This document shows, in pieces, positions 22,489-34,135 of a DNA stretch of 64,000 nucleotides. The position numbers were made by a program, and so were the translations under genes. The notes under the pieces were generated by a model, which was not told where the DNA came from, searched no databases, and worked only from the letters and a program-made list of their open reading frames with translations. How positions within the stretch are numbered: the first letter of the stretch is position 1; every line of letters starts with the position of its first letter. Source of the stretch: Polychytrium aggregatum. Its lineage: Eukaryota > Chytridiomycota > Chytridiomycetes > Polychytriales. The stretch is from NCBI RefSeq assembly GCF_025602895.1, contig NW_026516212.1:310001-374000 (forward strand), in the 5' to 3' direction.

Positions 22489-22588
22489 GGCTGGAGATGT
22501 GCAGACAGAGGGATGTGCTGGATGCGCTGGAGCTGTGCTGGAGAACTTGTCACGACGGATGCAGAGCCAGACGTCCGAGGTCCGGCGC

Positions 22589-22593
22589 TTATA
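22589..22593 (-). promoter_or_regulatory. Candidate TATA box of the small secreted gene
   Basis: GATATAAGC on the minus strand lies about 100 bases upstream of the ATG at 22488. It is a motif call only. Confidence 0.45.
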
Positions 22594-23783
22594 TCCTGCG
22601 CCAGCACCAGGGCCGCCGTGGCAGACGAGAAAGCACGGATCGCCGCACATGCCCTCGTGACGGGCCGCGCGCGACGGTGCGACCCACGCGAGCACTGTCA
22701 CGTGTGCGGGCAAGGGCTGTGCGCCGCAGCTGGCGTGGCACAGCGCAGCAGTGCGTGCGTGTGTGCGGCAACACGGGAGCAGGGGACGGGGCCCGGGCAG
22801 CACAGGCCGAGTGGGCGACACCACAGTCACACTCAGCACATGTCCTCGCACAAATGGGTCGCACAGTGCGCCCCGACGCGGTCGCGTGCAGGCGTGACGC
22901 GCCGACAAGCCTGTGGCGTGGCGTGGCGGCCCCCTTGGCCACCCCCACCCTCGTTCTCGGCCCAGCGACCCGCCTCTCTTTCGTTTCTGGCTTCTGGCTT
23001 CTGGCTTCTGGCTTCTGTCGCCAGAGAAGATCGACGGCACTGGCCTTGCGTATCTCCCTGCACATCGACGCCGATCGCCCTCAGCCGCGGGTCCTCGTCT
23101 GGCCTGCTCGTTCTGCTTCCGGTCCCTGTCCGGCACTTTCCTGTTTCCCGACTTTCTTCCTCGGGCCAATCGCAGCATGCTGCTGTGGTCGCTGGCGGCC
23201 GCACGTTTCTCGGCCACGCGGTGGGGATCGCTCCAGCAAAGGCCTTCTGCACGCCTCGCCCAGTTGTGCTGCTGGCGCCAGAGACAAATTTGCTTGCGTT
23301 GCCCTGGGGCCGAGGGACAGGCGCCTGCTGGTGACCGCCAGAACCCCCCGCCAGACCAAGCGGCACAAGTTCCGTCCGTTGCCGTATCGCGCTCTCGTCG
23401 CCGGCTATCTCTGCCGTATCAAAGCCCGTCCCGACATCCAGCTTTCCCCCCTTGCTTTTGGCGTTGAGCACCGCAATCGTCCAAATCAAAAGCGCGGATC
23501 AGGTTTCATTCAGGCGGTATGAGCAGTTTGCACAGCGCTTGGCGCCATGCAAGGCTTCAGATGCTATATTTGATATGCTTTGTCGTCGTTGCTGGGAATG
23601 GATGACCCGCGGCTGCGGGCTCGGCGCACACAGATGCGCTCATCCATTTCGCCTGCAGATCGACGACTTCACACCTTGACGCAGTCGGGAGAGCAGGGCC
23701 CATCCTTTCTGCAACAAGTCGACCCCGTGCAGGCCAGAGTTCATGTACACAAGAGCCACCCCACATCCAGCAGGCCACGCCGC
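22594..23783. other. Intergenic region with (TTCTGGC)n repeat
   Basis: About 1.2 kb of very GC-rich DNA. It is open over long distances in several frames on both strands (ORFs of 411 and 307 codons), but with no recognisable protein. A 7-bp TTCTGGC repeat of about five units lies near 22983-23018. It includes the promoter of the small secreted gene and the 3' UTR of the methyltransferase gene. Confidence 0.5.
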
Positions 23784-25313
23784 TTAGGCCTGGAGACGGC
23801 GAGAGACAAACTGCGCGCGGTCAAACTTGTTCAGGTTCTTGTGGCAGACGATTTGGTAGGCCGTGGCGCTTCCCTGGCGGGCAATGATGGTCGACCAGGC
23901 CAGGAACAGCTCCCAGCAGCGGAACCACCGGACGCCGTACTTGTTGGTCATCTCGGTCTTGTTGTTCATCCAGTTGAGGTACCAGCGGTAGAGGGTGGCC
24001 GAGTAGTGGACGCCAATAGTGTCCGTCGACTGCACCTCGAATCCAGCGCGCTCGAGCTGCTCCAGGACCCAGTTCAGGGGAGGCGAGGCGTCGGCACCCG
24101 GGAAGACGTACTTGGCCATGAACAGGCCCCACATCAGGTCCTCGTACTGCCAGGCGCGACGCAGACCGGCAATCTGCAGGAAGAAGATACCGTCGTCCTC
24201 GAGCATCTCGCGGACCTGGATCAAAAAGTCCTGGAACTTGCGGATGCCGACGTGCTCGGCCATCTCGAGGCAGGTGATCTTGTCGTACTTTTCGTTGGGG
24301 ATATCACGGTAGTCCATGCAGAGGATGCGGACACGCTCCGAGACACCGGCCTCCTGGGCCTTGCGCATACCCCACTCGGTCTGGTTGCGGCCGAGGGTGA
24401 CACCGGTCGAGTTGGAGCCCTTCTTGGCGCAGTGGACGGCGAGGGTACCCCAGCCACAACCAATGTCGAGGTGGCGGTCGCCCTCCTTGAGACGGATCTT
24501 TTCGGCCACGAGGTTGAGCTTGTTGTCCTGGAGCTGCTCGAGGGTCTCGACCTTGGACTTGTCGGCGATGATACCAGAGGTGTAGACCATGCGGTCTCCG
24601 ACTGGATTTGGCGGATGGGAGAGCGAGAGCAGAGGAGCGTCAGCAGAGGCCGCGATCGCTGCGGTGGCGGGCCGCCTCGATAAGAGAGGAGGATCTGCAA
24701 CGGCCAGCTTTGGTTTTGATGGATTCGGACACGACAGGAGGCGCTACTTACGGAAGGAGTAGTAAAAGTCGTCGCCACGATCGTAGTGCTCGCGGACCTG
24801 GTCCTCATCTTGCTTCTTGGAGTGCCAGAGGGTCTCGGGGATCCACTGGGTCAGGAAGAACTTGGCCTGGCTCAGGGTAAAGGTAAAGTTGGCCCAGTCA
24901 TAGCGGTTCTCGAGCAGCTCGAGCATATCGACCTTGATGTCGATCTTTTCATCAAAGTAGGCCTCGAAGAAGGTCTCGATGGGGATCTTGTTCTTGCCCT
25001 TGTAGCCGCTCAGCTCGCTCGACTTGATCTCGAGGTAGTCCTCGATGTTGCGGCCAGGGAGACCCTTCTGCGGGCGGACGGGCTTGGCGATGGTGCAGAA
25101 GATGACGTTGAAGATCGCAAAAGTGGGCAGGGCCAGGATGACGAGGAGCAGCGGGTACCAGCGGAGCGAGATGGGCAGGATCACGTTGACGACAGCGGGG
25201 ACGCCGACGATGGCCGAGATGAGCTTGGCATTGGAGAACGTCAGCGAGCCGGCACCCTCGACAAAGTGAAGCTGGGGAGCAACGGACTGCTTGGCAGTAT
25301 ACTGGGGAGCCAT
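23784..25313 (-). CDS. MTS1: Sphingolipid C9-methyltransferase
   Basis: Two coding exons, 25313-24752 and 24601-23784, give 459 residues. Two N-terminal membrane helices (AKLISAIVGVPAVVNVILPI; WYPLLLVILALPTFAIFNVI) precede a cyclopropane-fatty-acid-synthase-like SAM domain: FLGDRMVYTSGIIAD (formed across the splice), the SAM loop LDIGCGWGTLAVHCAKKG, and EMAEHVGIRKFQDFL. The fungal C9-methyltransferase signature AWQYEDLMWGLFMAKYVFPG follows, then GVHYSATLYRWYLNWMNN. Family knowledge: it adds a methyl group from S-adenosylmethionine to C9 of the sphingoid base of glucosylceramide at the ER, a modification characteristic of fungi. A leader intron ends directly at the ATG. Confidence 0.92.
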
Positions 25314-25497
25314 CTGTAAGCGGGGAAAGCCAACACGACGGAGCGATGGCGTGCAACAGAACAGCAAGTTCAGCAGGGGGGGGAAAGCAGAGAGAACGAC
25401 GAGCCGATCAGTAAAAAGCACACAAAGCAGCGGCAGGTGGCAAAAAAAGAAAATATGCACAGATCGTGCTATGGCCTCGGCTGAGCAGAGCCAGATC

Positions 25498-25534
<37 letters not shown>

Positions 25535-25825
25535 TCCCATAGCAGGGCCCGCCGCATAATGGAGCTGAGGCACACCGCCGGAACCAAGCGCGGACGAGCG
25601 AGCCTGATCTCAACGAAAGGCAGCTGAGCCGGAAGAGGGATGCCGCGGCATCGCACCGGTCGCAGATGACCTCCATCGAGCCACGGGACCCAGCGAGCCA
25701 GAGCGAGGCAGCGGAGCAGCACCGGGGGTGCGTACCTTGGATGCGACCTGAGACGGCTAGCGACAGCAGCGACGGTGGTGGTGGATGAGAAAAAAAAGGA
25801 GAGACCGGAGCGAAGGGACTTTATA
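25314..25825 (-). promoter_or_regulatory. Leader intron and TATA box of the C9-methyltransferase gene
   Basis: TATAAAG on the minus strand (TATAAA at 25825-25820) is followed about 85 bases on by a donor CCAAG|GTACGC (25736/25735). A strong acceptor CCGCTTACAG| abuts the start ATG at 25313. This implies a 5' UTR intron of about 420 bases (25735-25314) carrying a run of about eleven CAG/CTG triplets at 25498-25531. Leader introns of this kind often raise expression. The structure is inferred from splice motifs. Confidence 0.65.
25498..25531. repeat. CAG/CTG trinucleotide repeat in leader intron
   Basis: About eleven perfect CAG units, within the inferred leader intron of the sphingolipid methyltransferase gene. 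Confidence 0.95.
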
Positions 25826-26741
25826 GGACGGGGACGGGGGGGGCGAGCGGCCGCGCTGGCCCCTGGTGGGAACCAGCCGCAACAAGGCATGGGACGCAAG
25901 GCCAGCCGGCCAGTCGCACCTGTCGGCTCGATATACACCACCACCGGGTCTTGTCTTGCAGCTTGGCTCTGTGTGTCCGCGGCCCGATTTGGACGGGCAG
26001 ACGGGCGCGGTGCCGCACGGTTCGCAGCCGCGCCCAAAAAGGCAACCGGCGCCTTGCTGGGCCGGCGCGGCGTTGCGAACACACTGGCGTGGCAGCACTG
26101 TCGACAACAGCAATCTGCCTCGCCAACAACGGCAATATGAGCAGCAACAACGGCGCCGAGAATAGCAGCAGTAGCATGTGGGTGCTGGTGACGCTTGGGC
26201 CTTGACATTTGCTCCAATCGCAACCTCAACCGCAACCGCAACCTCAACCGCAACCGCAACAGAGACGCCCGCAATAGCAGCACCGACGAGCTTGCCAAGC
26301 TCCGACAAGCTCGCCAAGCACAAGAGCCGCCCTCCCCCACTGCGCGCGCGTCTCTGGGGCGTCCTGCACACTCCGCACCGTCACACAGCGACGCGCCACC
26401 GCACGCGGTCTGTGTTGCCACTGCACAAACCTTGCTGCTGTCTGTGCTGCGCTGCTGGCCGTCCAATCGGATGCCTGTGCGCGTGCGCGTCGCACCGCGG
26501 CCAGGCGCCTTGGTATTGCATGTTGTGCAACCAAACAGTTCCGCCGCGTCGCGTCGCGTGCCAGCCCTTGCCCTTGCCCTGGGTGCCGCCTCCTTCCCCT
26601 GTTCTTCGGATCGGCTGCGGGGCCACCACCGTTGTTCCCAGCCCCGATCTCGGCCCTGTGCGTGTGGCAAATCGTGGGAGCAGAGTCTGTATTCGCTCGC
26701 GGGCCGATGCCATATCCCTCAATCCAGGCCTATGCGCAATC
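25826..26741. other. Intergenic region with CAACCG-type repeat
   Basis: No supported gene. A 420-codon minus-strand ORF crosses this region and the leader intron, but it is Arg/Ala/Pro-rich and resembles no protein. A short imperfect repeat (CAACCTCAACCGCAACCG units) occurs at about 26219-26260. Confidence 0.45.
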
Positions 26742-28647
26742 CTACTCGTTGTACCCCGTTTCCCCGTCGATCGCGTTCGGTTCTTCAGAGCAGTCCTCGA
26801 TGATCTGGTGGATGATGTGGTTCAGCGCCGCAACTCCTCCGTCCGACAGGCTGAAGATCGAGCTGCCCGATCGAGACAGAGTGCGTTTGGAACTGGTTCG
26901 GTCCCGCGGACTCAGCAGTCTTCGGGCGCCGTCGCCAGTGCTGCCTGCTCCCGCGACCTGGAGCTCGCCCTCGTAGCTCAAAGTCTCCGAGACATAATCG
27001 CTGTCTGGACAAGACTCTGCGCCCTCCTCAAAATCAGCGTCCAGATCAATAGATGATTTAGACTCGCTGAGCGCGTCGCTGCTGATGGGCAGGGACGCAC
27101 TGGATATGCTCGCTTCTGCCATTGCTGCGCCGTGCGTCGTGGAGGGGCTGATATCGCTCTCGACGGCTGCTTCTGGCTGTGATGGCGCTGGCGAGGCTTC
27201 GAGGTACCGACCAGCCAGCACACGCGAAAGTGTCGGGCATGGCTGATGTGCTTGACAGCGGGCACATACAAGAAAGTGCGTGACGATCGAGATGTTGAGC
27301 TCAGCAACAGCGAGATGGTAGTCCGAGACAACCTGTTCGAGGGTGTGCCAGATACATGTGTGCGAGATAAGCATGTGGCAATGGACTGTGCTAAGGACGT
27401 GCATTCCTCGGCAAACACGACCGGCCAGACGATCTGAGCAATGGAGATGATGTGGATCCCAACGCTGCGCGAGCAATGGTTGCAGTGCGCTTGACATGGA
27501 TGGCATGGGCTGTGCGGGTCCCTTTGCCCCAGCGTCGATTTGCTGCACATATTGCAAAGCCAAGGGTCACTCACCAGTTTGTAGTTCAGCCCGCCCAGGT
27601 TGTTGCGGTACATGTTCTCAATGTCCACCAGCGACACCGATTCCTCGCCGTCCTTCATGCTGCACACAAAATGGCCCGTAAACTCAGCAAAGTACTCCTC
27701 TTCCCACTCCAGAACCGAGTCCAGATAGCCGATCAGCTGCAGGGCAGCCTCCTTGCTCCACTTGGATGTGAGGCTGCGTGTGAACAGCGCTGCGACCGAT
27801 GCCGGCTCGTTGATCAGCAAGAATGCAACGCACAGACCCAGTTGCGGGCGCAGCGTCCATCCCTTCGAGATGTGTGCAAACACGATTCCGGCCAAGTCCG
27901 GGAGCCAGTCGGCAAAGACAGTTCGAAGCAGCCGGCTGACCGATTCGATCTTCCAGCCTTTGATGAGCCACGACAGCCCGCACGATACCTGGCCGAGCTT
28001 ATAGTCCTTCAGCAGCGGCGCCAGGTGTCGGGCGATGCAGTCGGCGTTGTTCTCGTCGCGGACAAAATGGTAGAACGAAGCATTCCACAGCCGATCCATG
28101 GTCTTCATGCTCCAATCCGTGTCTGGAGAAGAAACACATCGGACTGAGCCATGTGCCAGCCTTGTCATCTGGGTGTGCGTGCCATGCAACAGCTGTCACA
28201 TTCCTCTCCGATGTACCCTGTATCATCCTTACCAATGTGCGAGATGGACTCTTCCCAGTCCTGTGTTGGATCGACCTCTTTGTCTCGGTCGCTGGACCCA
28301 GGAGCCAAAGGAGATCCGCCATTGGCGGCTTGCGAGTTGGCCTGTTTGATGTCGGAAACAGCATCGGGGCCTGGCTCGCTGCTCCGGCTGTCTGCGGTTG
28401 ATAGATTGCCTTGGCCGTACACCCGTCGAGCGGTCTCCCGCTGCCGTTGGTGGTCTCGGGCCTGTCGAATCTCGGCAATGGTCCGGCATTCAGGATGCAG
28501 TCCTGCCGTGCGTGCGCTGTACAGCGGGCTGTCGCCCTGAGTCGGGACATAGTTCTTCCAAGGGTTGCGTCCAAGGATCTCGAGCGGGATGTCCGAGTTT
28601 TTGAGCACGGCGGAGAGTGTCGAAGCCTTGAGCTTTCCTAGTTTCAT
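26742..28647 (-). CDS. Unrecognised protein, three visible exons
   Basis: Exons 28647-28233, 28122-27575 and 27332-26742 join in phase to 517 residues. I do not recognise the family. The first third is polar with a short N-terminal motif (KASTLSAVLKNSDIPLEILGRNPW). The middle (about 139-330) is a helical, aromatic-rich region with FYHFVRDENNADCIARHLAP, GLSWLIKGWKIESVSRLLRT and TSKWSKEAALQLIGYLDSVL that looks like a folded ARM/HEAT-type domain. The last third is Ser/Glu/Asp-rich and disordered. No signal peptide or membrane helix is seen. The start is uncertain: the frame stays open upstream of 28647 to a possible acceptor near 28806, so a further 5' exon may exist. Confidence 0.65.
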
Positions 28648-29804
28648 GGCGTCCAAGTGAGTTTGCAGCGCCTGGCGCTTGATGAATGTGCTGCGAGCGG
28701 GAGCAATGACAATGTTCTGCTGAAACTCGGCGGTGGTTGATGCGGCTGTTCGGATGCGCCTGGCGGTGAGCACGAGTGACTTGATATTGGCGGTCGTCGA
28801 TCGGCCTGCAGGATATTCGGCTTAGAGCGGACTTGCTTGATGCGAGCTGTAGCAAATTGGCCAGCGACAGCACACAGATTCTGCGGCGGTATCGTCCGTC
28901 CCGATTGCGAGTATCGGCAATGACCATCAGGATTGCCCACCATCGCCAGCATAACGATGCGTGGCAGGGAGAAAGCTTGATGGTTAGCGATGAATGATAT
29001 GCCGGTATTCAGAGAGCCGGGAAGAGCCAAATGAGTCGGCCGGATGCTCCTCCAGCAACTCTCATGGGCATCCGGCGAGTCAGCCATGACTTTGCTGATG
29101 TGCTCGTTGCCGACACAGGAATGCCTCGCTGTCAAGCAGTGCCAGTCACACCGTACCCACCTGTGCAGGCTCCAGGCTTGCCGGCCTGGGAGGATCAGGA
29201 TTCGTAGCTTCTTTAATAGCATACTCGCAGGGACTCGCAGTCTCTCGAGGAGCCACTGCCTCTGCGGCCTCATTCACTGTGAGGGTGCTGCTGGGGTGTT
29301 GCGCAACAGGCCTCCTCGCCGGAATGTTTTTGTTTTGACGACCCTGTTCTTCTCGGAACCATCGACTCCATCCTCGCACACCAGCCGAGGGGTGATATAT
29401 AGAGTGAGCGGAGGGCGGAGGCTGGGCGGGAGTGCTTGGGGGCTCGACAAGCAAACAGCTCAGGGGCTCTCCAGGTGGGCTCATGGCCAGCCTCCGGCAT
29501 CGAAGCAGTATCCAGTCCAAGAGCCCGAGTTTCACCACCGCACCGGGGCGACCCGCACTCACTTTTGCACAGCGACGAGCTCCGGAGCATGATTGGCTGT
29601 TGCGTCAAGCAAACAGACGACATCACCCCTGAGATGATCTCGCCTCTCACGCTCATTGGCCGCGCCTGCTACCTGACTCCAGCACCATCCGATCTTCACC
29701 TGGGCAGCCCACTCCATTCCAGTTCGCCCCGTCCAGTGGGCGGTCCCTTTCCTTGCGTCTTGTTTCCATCATCGGCGCATTGGCAGCATCACAAGCAAAC
29801 ACCA
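28648..29804. other. Divergent intergenic region (unknown gene / F-BAR gene)
   Basis: Apart from the possible N-terminal extension of the minus-strand gene (to about 28806) no exon is supported. TATATAG at 29396-29402 is a candidate TATA box on the plus strand, about 400 bases before the F-BAR start, which would imply a long leader. Confidence 0.4.
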
Positions 29805-32800
29805 TGAGCAGGGTACGTAGCCCATGCTGTTGCTGTGCTTCCAAGTGCATAACGTCGCTGCAGAGACTCGACTGACCCCACTGCAGGAGTACCGCCGCTA
29901 ACAAGGGAAAGGACTGTCCACAGAGCATTGATATGGTCTTTGACCGGTTCGAGGAATGTCGGAAGACATCAGCGGCCTTGGTCCGGTCAGCGAGCGAGCT
30001 GTGAGTACAGGCCCGACTCGCCGTGCTTTGCGACGATGCATCTCCAGAGTCTTTCACCAGAGGGCCCAGAAGGCCCGAGCCACAGCGACATCATTGACTA
30101 ACCGTTCGGCGACCACACTGAACTCTTGGACCAATTGCTCGGACCTGCATCGAACCCATGCCTCTGACCCACATCCCACCAACATCCCACCAACATCTCA
30201 CCAACATCCCACCAACATCCCACCAAATGCAACCAAATGCTGCTTGACTCAACCTGCCGACAGCACAAAGGTCATCCGCAACTTTTCGTGGTCACCCGAG
30301 CGGCCCGTTCGCGAGTCTCCCATCTTTGACCAGCTCTTGAACATATCCGGTCTGCTGAGATCGACGCTGGATACAACGTCTCTGCAAATATCGTGTGATC
30401 TTGAAGAGTCTGCCAGAGAGATCATGACATACGAAGACGAGCTCGGGCGGATGGTAACGATCGCGGGATGGTTATCGCCATCATCCGTGCAGATGTGAGG
30501 GGGAGACGGCGTTTACCCACAGTCGTGTGTTGATCATATGGGCTGTGCAAACTGGTGGACGACTGCTGAGTGGCATGGCTTGCCCGATCGATTCGCAGAT
30601 CGAAGACCGCCATTTCAGCTACGTCAATAGTCTGCAGCAAATCCAGTACAACATACAGGAGGTACAGAATCAGCATCGGTGCTTCTGTCGCTGCTCAAAC
30701 GGCAAGCTGGAGTGGTACACTAGTGAAGCCCATGCACGCATGCCATTGATCGTCCTGTGTGCTTGGGGCCTCTGCCCACGCTAGTGCTCTGAGGACTATG
30801 TACTCAAATGCAAGCGGCTCAACATGGCCAACGAAAAGTTTGGCCGAGCAGGCCCATCGACGCCCTGGAGCGAGCGGAAGAAGGTATTTGTCGTCGGGCG
30901 TGTTCCCGGGTCCAAGTTTGGATATGGAAACCGGCTGCATCTTTTGGCTGGGCGGCCATATCCACAGTCGTGAGCTGTACTGACCCAAAGTGCCTGCGTG
31001 CTGCAGATCAAGCTTACTTGGAACAGCGCCAAGGAAGCCTGCGACGAATCAGGTCAGAGACAAATTGGCTCTTGTTGAACTGTGAGCAGACCCGTCTGGT
31101 TGTATCTGACGGAATGGCCGTCTCACGACACTTGGCATCTCTAGAAATCGCATACCGTCTGTGCAAGGGACAGTTGCTCGAGCTCAACGAGCAATGGGCC
31201 ATCCAGCTAGCTGAGCTTGAAGAGGTGCGTGTGCCCCCTTGGCTGGGCTGTGTTTGCTGAATGGAAGACTGCAGACACTGGCCCCGCAGTGTATCGATGG
31301 CGACGGAAGGACGGATGGACGGATGGACGGATGATGTGACGCCGGCGGCCAGAGTTTGTGGCCGAATCCCACGACTGCTACGCTCGCTCTGTTGCTGACT
31401 GATCGGCCTCCTCCGGGACTGGCGAAGCAGAAAGTCAAGCAGATGGAGAGCTTCCGAGACAACGTGCTTCAGAGCTGCCTGATGAGGATCGCCAATGTCT
31501 TTGCGAACAGCTTTGCAAGACCCATGGAGGAGTCGATCGGGCGGTGGTATCGATGCGGGTCTATCCCAACGACGCCGTTTGCGCCTCCGGTCCAGCCGCC
31601 ACTCTCAGCGCAAATTATCCCGGGCAGCCCCTTTGCACGCAAGAAGCCAGGGTCACTCTTGGAAATGGATCTGCTGACTGCAACACCAAGCCGGGTGGCT
31701 GGAGCGGGCCCAGCCTCGCCAGCCAGGCCGAGTGAGCGGCCAGCAGCGGCCTCGCCTCCAAAGCCAAGTCGTGATGTGGCCCGACCAGAGTCGTCCATAC
31801 TCGAGCCGCCACACAAAGGGAGCTCTAATGAGATGAGGTCTCAGCCGAAACGAGATATGGCAACAGCGACACCACAGTCGCGCGGAGGCTCTCGTGGCGG
31901 CGACATTGATCCCTTGCCCGCTGGCAGGATGGCAGATGAGCGCAACAAGCCCGCACAGCCAGGGACGTCTCGCCAGGATGCTGCCCGCTCGCTCAATCTC
32001 GACCAAGGAGAGAGTCTTGCGGCTCCTTCGCCCTCTGAACGCTCTGGTGCGGTCGCTCGTCCACCGATCGAGTCACCAGTCAGCTACTGCTCCGATTCGG
32101 ATGATCAGGAGGATCGATGGGCCAAGCCGGAGGTCCAGACCGTGAGTGCCCGCCCGTCGGGGCGGCAGTCCGAGTCGCCAAAGTCCGGATATGTGCCGTA
32201 TCCCATGAACTCGGCGACACTCTCGGGGTCGCTTGCGATGTACGATACAGCCACAATGAAAGGATGGATCAATTACCACGTGGTTCTGGCCGAGGGCTAC
32301 CTGTGGCTGTACTCGCACAAGTAAGTGGGAGTTCGTGAGTACCTCACAAGGAAGCGCTTCCACCTGGACGCTGCGTTGTCGCATATTAGCGCCCGGGTAT
32401 CGCTGGCGAGTGAGGTTCTGATCAAACACCGTGCTCCCAACAGGGCCTCACGAGCACACACAACCATGATCAACGTCTCCAGAGGAATTGTCGAGCTGGG
32501 CATCCAACCCGAGAACGCTGTCCAGCGCGCCGGTCCCACGAACCCGAATGTCTTTACGATACGGGTGACGCCCAAGCGGTGAGTACCAAGCCACGACCAC
32601 AGGGCAACGGAATGGCCAGTGCTTGTGAATCGGCACATATGGACGAGACTTGCTGATACTGCTTCCGGTCCCAGACGACTGCTCGTATGTGCTCCGTCAC
32701 AGACGGAGATGTGGTAAGCTTGCCTTCGTGTGGGTCGACTATGCACGTTGCTTCTCTATGAAAGTGAGTGAACGGCGGGCTGCAGCACGGTGCTATCCTC

Positions 32801-32897
32801 GGTTCTTGGTCCGAATCAAGGGCTGACCCGATCGCCTGTAATCGCATTCAGGAAATGGCTCGAGGCACTTGGATCGCTCAGGACGGGCCGACGATAG
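29805..32897 (+). CDS. F-BAR and PH domain protein
   Basis: Eleven exons: 29805-29813, 29924-30000, 30264-30453, 30599-30661, 30785-30883, 31007-31052, 31145-31224, 31431-32320, 32444-32578, 32675-32713, 32852-32897. They join to 557 residues. An F-BAR-like helical domain fills about 1-235 (MVFDRFEECRKTSAALVRSA; HFSYVNSLQQIQYN; DYVLKCKRLNMANEKF; KLTWNSAKEACDESE then IAYRLCKGQLLELNEQW). A Pro/Ser-rich linker follows. A PH domain begins at MKGWINYHVVLAEGYLWLYSH and ends in RLLVCAPSQTEMWKWLEALG. It probably senses or shapes curved membrane, for example at endocytic or cortical sites. The first coding exon is only 9 nt (Met-Ser-Arg). The donor at 31053 (GTCAGA) is weak but is the only one that keeps the F-BAR frame. 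Confidence 0.78.
30172..30227. repeat. 11-bp tandem repeat in F-BAR intron 2
   Basis: CATCCCACCAA units, five copies with one change, inside the intron 30001-30263. Confidence 0.9.
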
Positions 32898-32972
32898 CCG
32901 GACGAATACACTGCTTCCGCTGGCAATGATGTGTGGTGTGGCGCTCTTCCCTGAGACATTCCTCCGAGCCAA

Positions 32973-34135
32973 CCATGGCCGACGAGCAGCACCAGGCGGA
33001 CTGGCAACGCGCTCCTGTCGCACACACCCAAAACGCGCTCGCTCGCTGCGCTGCGCAGCTGGTCAAGTCGGTGTCACCTGATGTCGTCCACGTGGCACGA
33101 GTCGGTCAAATCGGGATCGGTGCTGGCGTGCCTGCTGATTGCCCATCACCAACGATCTAAAAGAATGCCCCAGCTCAAGCGATACAGCGACCCGCGAAAG
33201 GTCGATGGTATGGTGGATGCCCAAGGCCGTGTCTGTCTCGCAATATCGGTGCCCCTGCCGCTTCCAGCCCTCGCTAATTGCGTCTGCGGCACATTCCCGC
33301 AACTTGCGTCTCTTCTGCCAGCCATTGTGCCGTTCCAGCTCGCCAGATCCGAGAGCGACGACGGAGCCAGCGTCGTTGGCATCGCCGCCATCGTCCTCTG
33401 TAAGTCGCTTCGAGCAAACAGGTTATCTGCAGATGGATAGATTCAAGGGCTCCTCCAACCGTTTCCTTGGATAGCGCTGCTGCCCACTGTTTGGATACCG
33501 AGTCTGCCCCTGGCACGCCCACCTCGCGCAAGCAAGCATCCAGGCTGATGTGGGCGCTGCCTGGTCCTGTGTGGCATGAGAAACGCATCCTCTGACCTCT
33601 GTGATCGCTCTGGTCTTGATTGAACCCGTCGCCTGTGTCAACATCCGTCCGTGGTCGTGTGCAGCGATTGCTGGTCTGATGGTCAAGGTAACTCGCTACC
33701 CCTAGATTGCCGCTCCTGCACTCGGCGATCGGGTCCTTGGTCGCCTCGTTGATTGTTCAGCACTGCCTGGCCCTGGAATTCACATCTGCCACTGGAAACG
33801 GTGCTGCTGCGCGAGTGTGGCTCGATACGATGCTGCGTCGTGGATGAAGCTGACGACCATCACCAACCTCGATCCGTTTCAGCAAAAGGCACTTTCCCTG
33901 ATTGGCCTCCTGTTCGCCATCGATGCCACCCTCAACTCGCGCCACTCGGACAGCGAATCTAAGGGCTACCAGAGCTTGATGTGAGTATCGGGGCATCGGC
34001 ACGGGCACCATTGATGGTGCGGGGCGACTCTGCTAACGCCCGTCGGATGGTCCATCGCGCAGGTTTGTTTTTATGGGCCTCGTCATGACCTACACTCAGG
34101 ACTACCAAAAGTACCTCTCGGCTAACAAGCAGTGA
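32973..34135 (+). CDS. Probable small membrane protein gene, exon structure unresolved
   Basis: Certain parts are the last two exons, ending at 33980 (TTGAT|GTGAGT) and spanning 34063-34135 to a TGA. They encode KALSLIGLLFAIDATLNSRH and, across the splice, GYQSLMFVFMGLVMTYTQD, so at least one hydrophobic segment. Other probable pieces are SVVGIAAIVL before a strong donor at 33400 (CTCT|GTAAGT), and AGLMVK after a GTGCAG acceptor near 33664. An ATG in perfect context (AACCATGGCC) at 32978 may be the start. I could not join all pieces with confidence. A TMEM50/Vps68-like four-helix protein was considered but not established. Confidence 0.4.

Noticed and set aside
22099-23334. 411-codon plus-strand ORF and overlapping 307-codon minus-strand ORF
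   Set aside because: They are antisense to the small secreted gene or overlap each other; composition is that of GC-rich non-coding DNA.
25408-26670. 420-codon minus-strand ORF
   Set aside because: Arg/Ala/Pro-rich with no domain character; it covers the methyltransferase leader intron and a CAG array and results from high GC content.
31007-31224. Continuous 73-codon reading (DQAYLEQRQGSLRRI...) through F-BAR exons 6 and 7
   Set aside because: The entry phase from exon 5 does not allow it. Using the intron 31053-31144 restores the phase and gives a clear F-BAR helix (KLTWNSAKEACDESE, then IAYRL).
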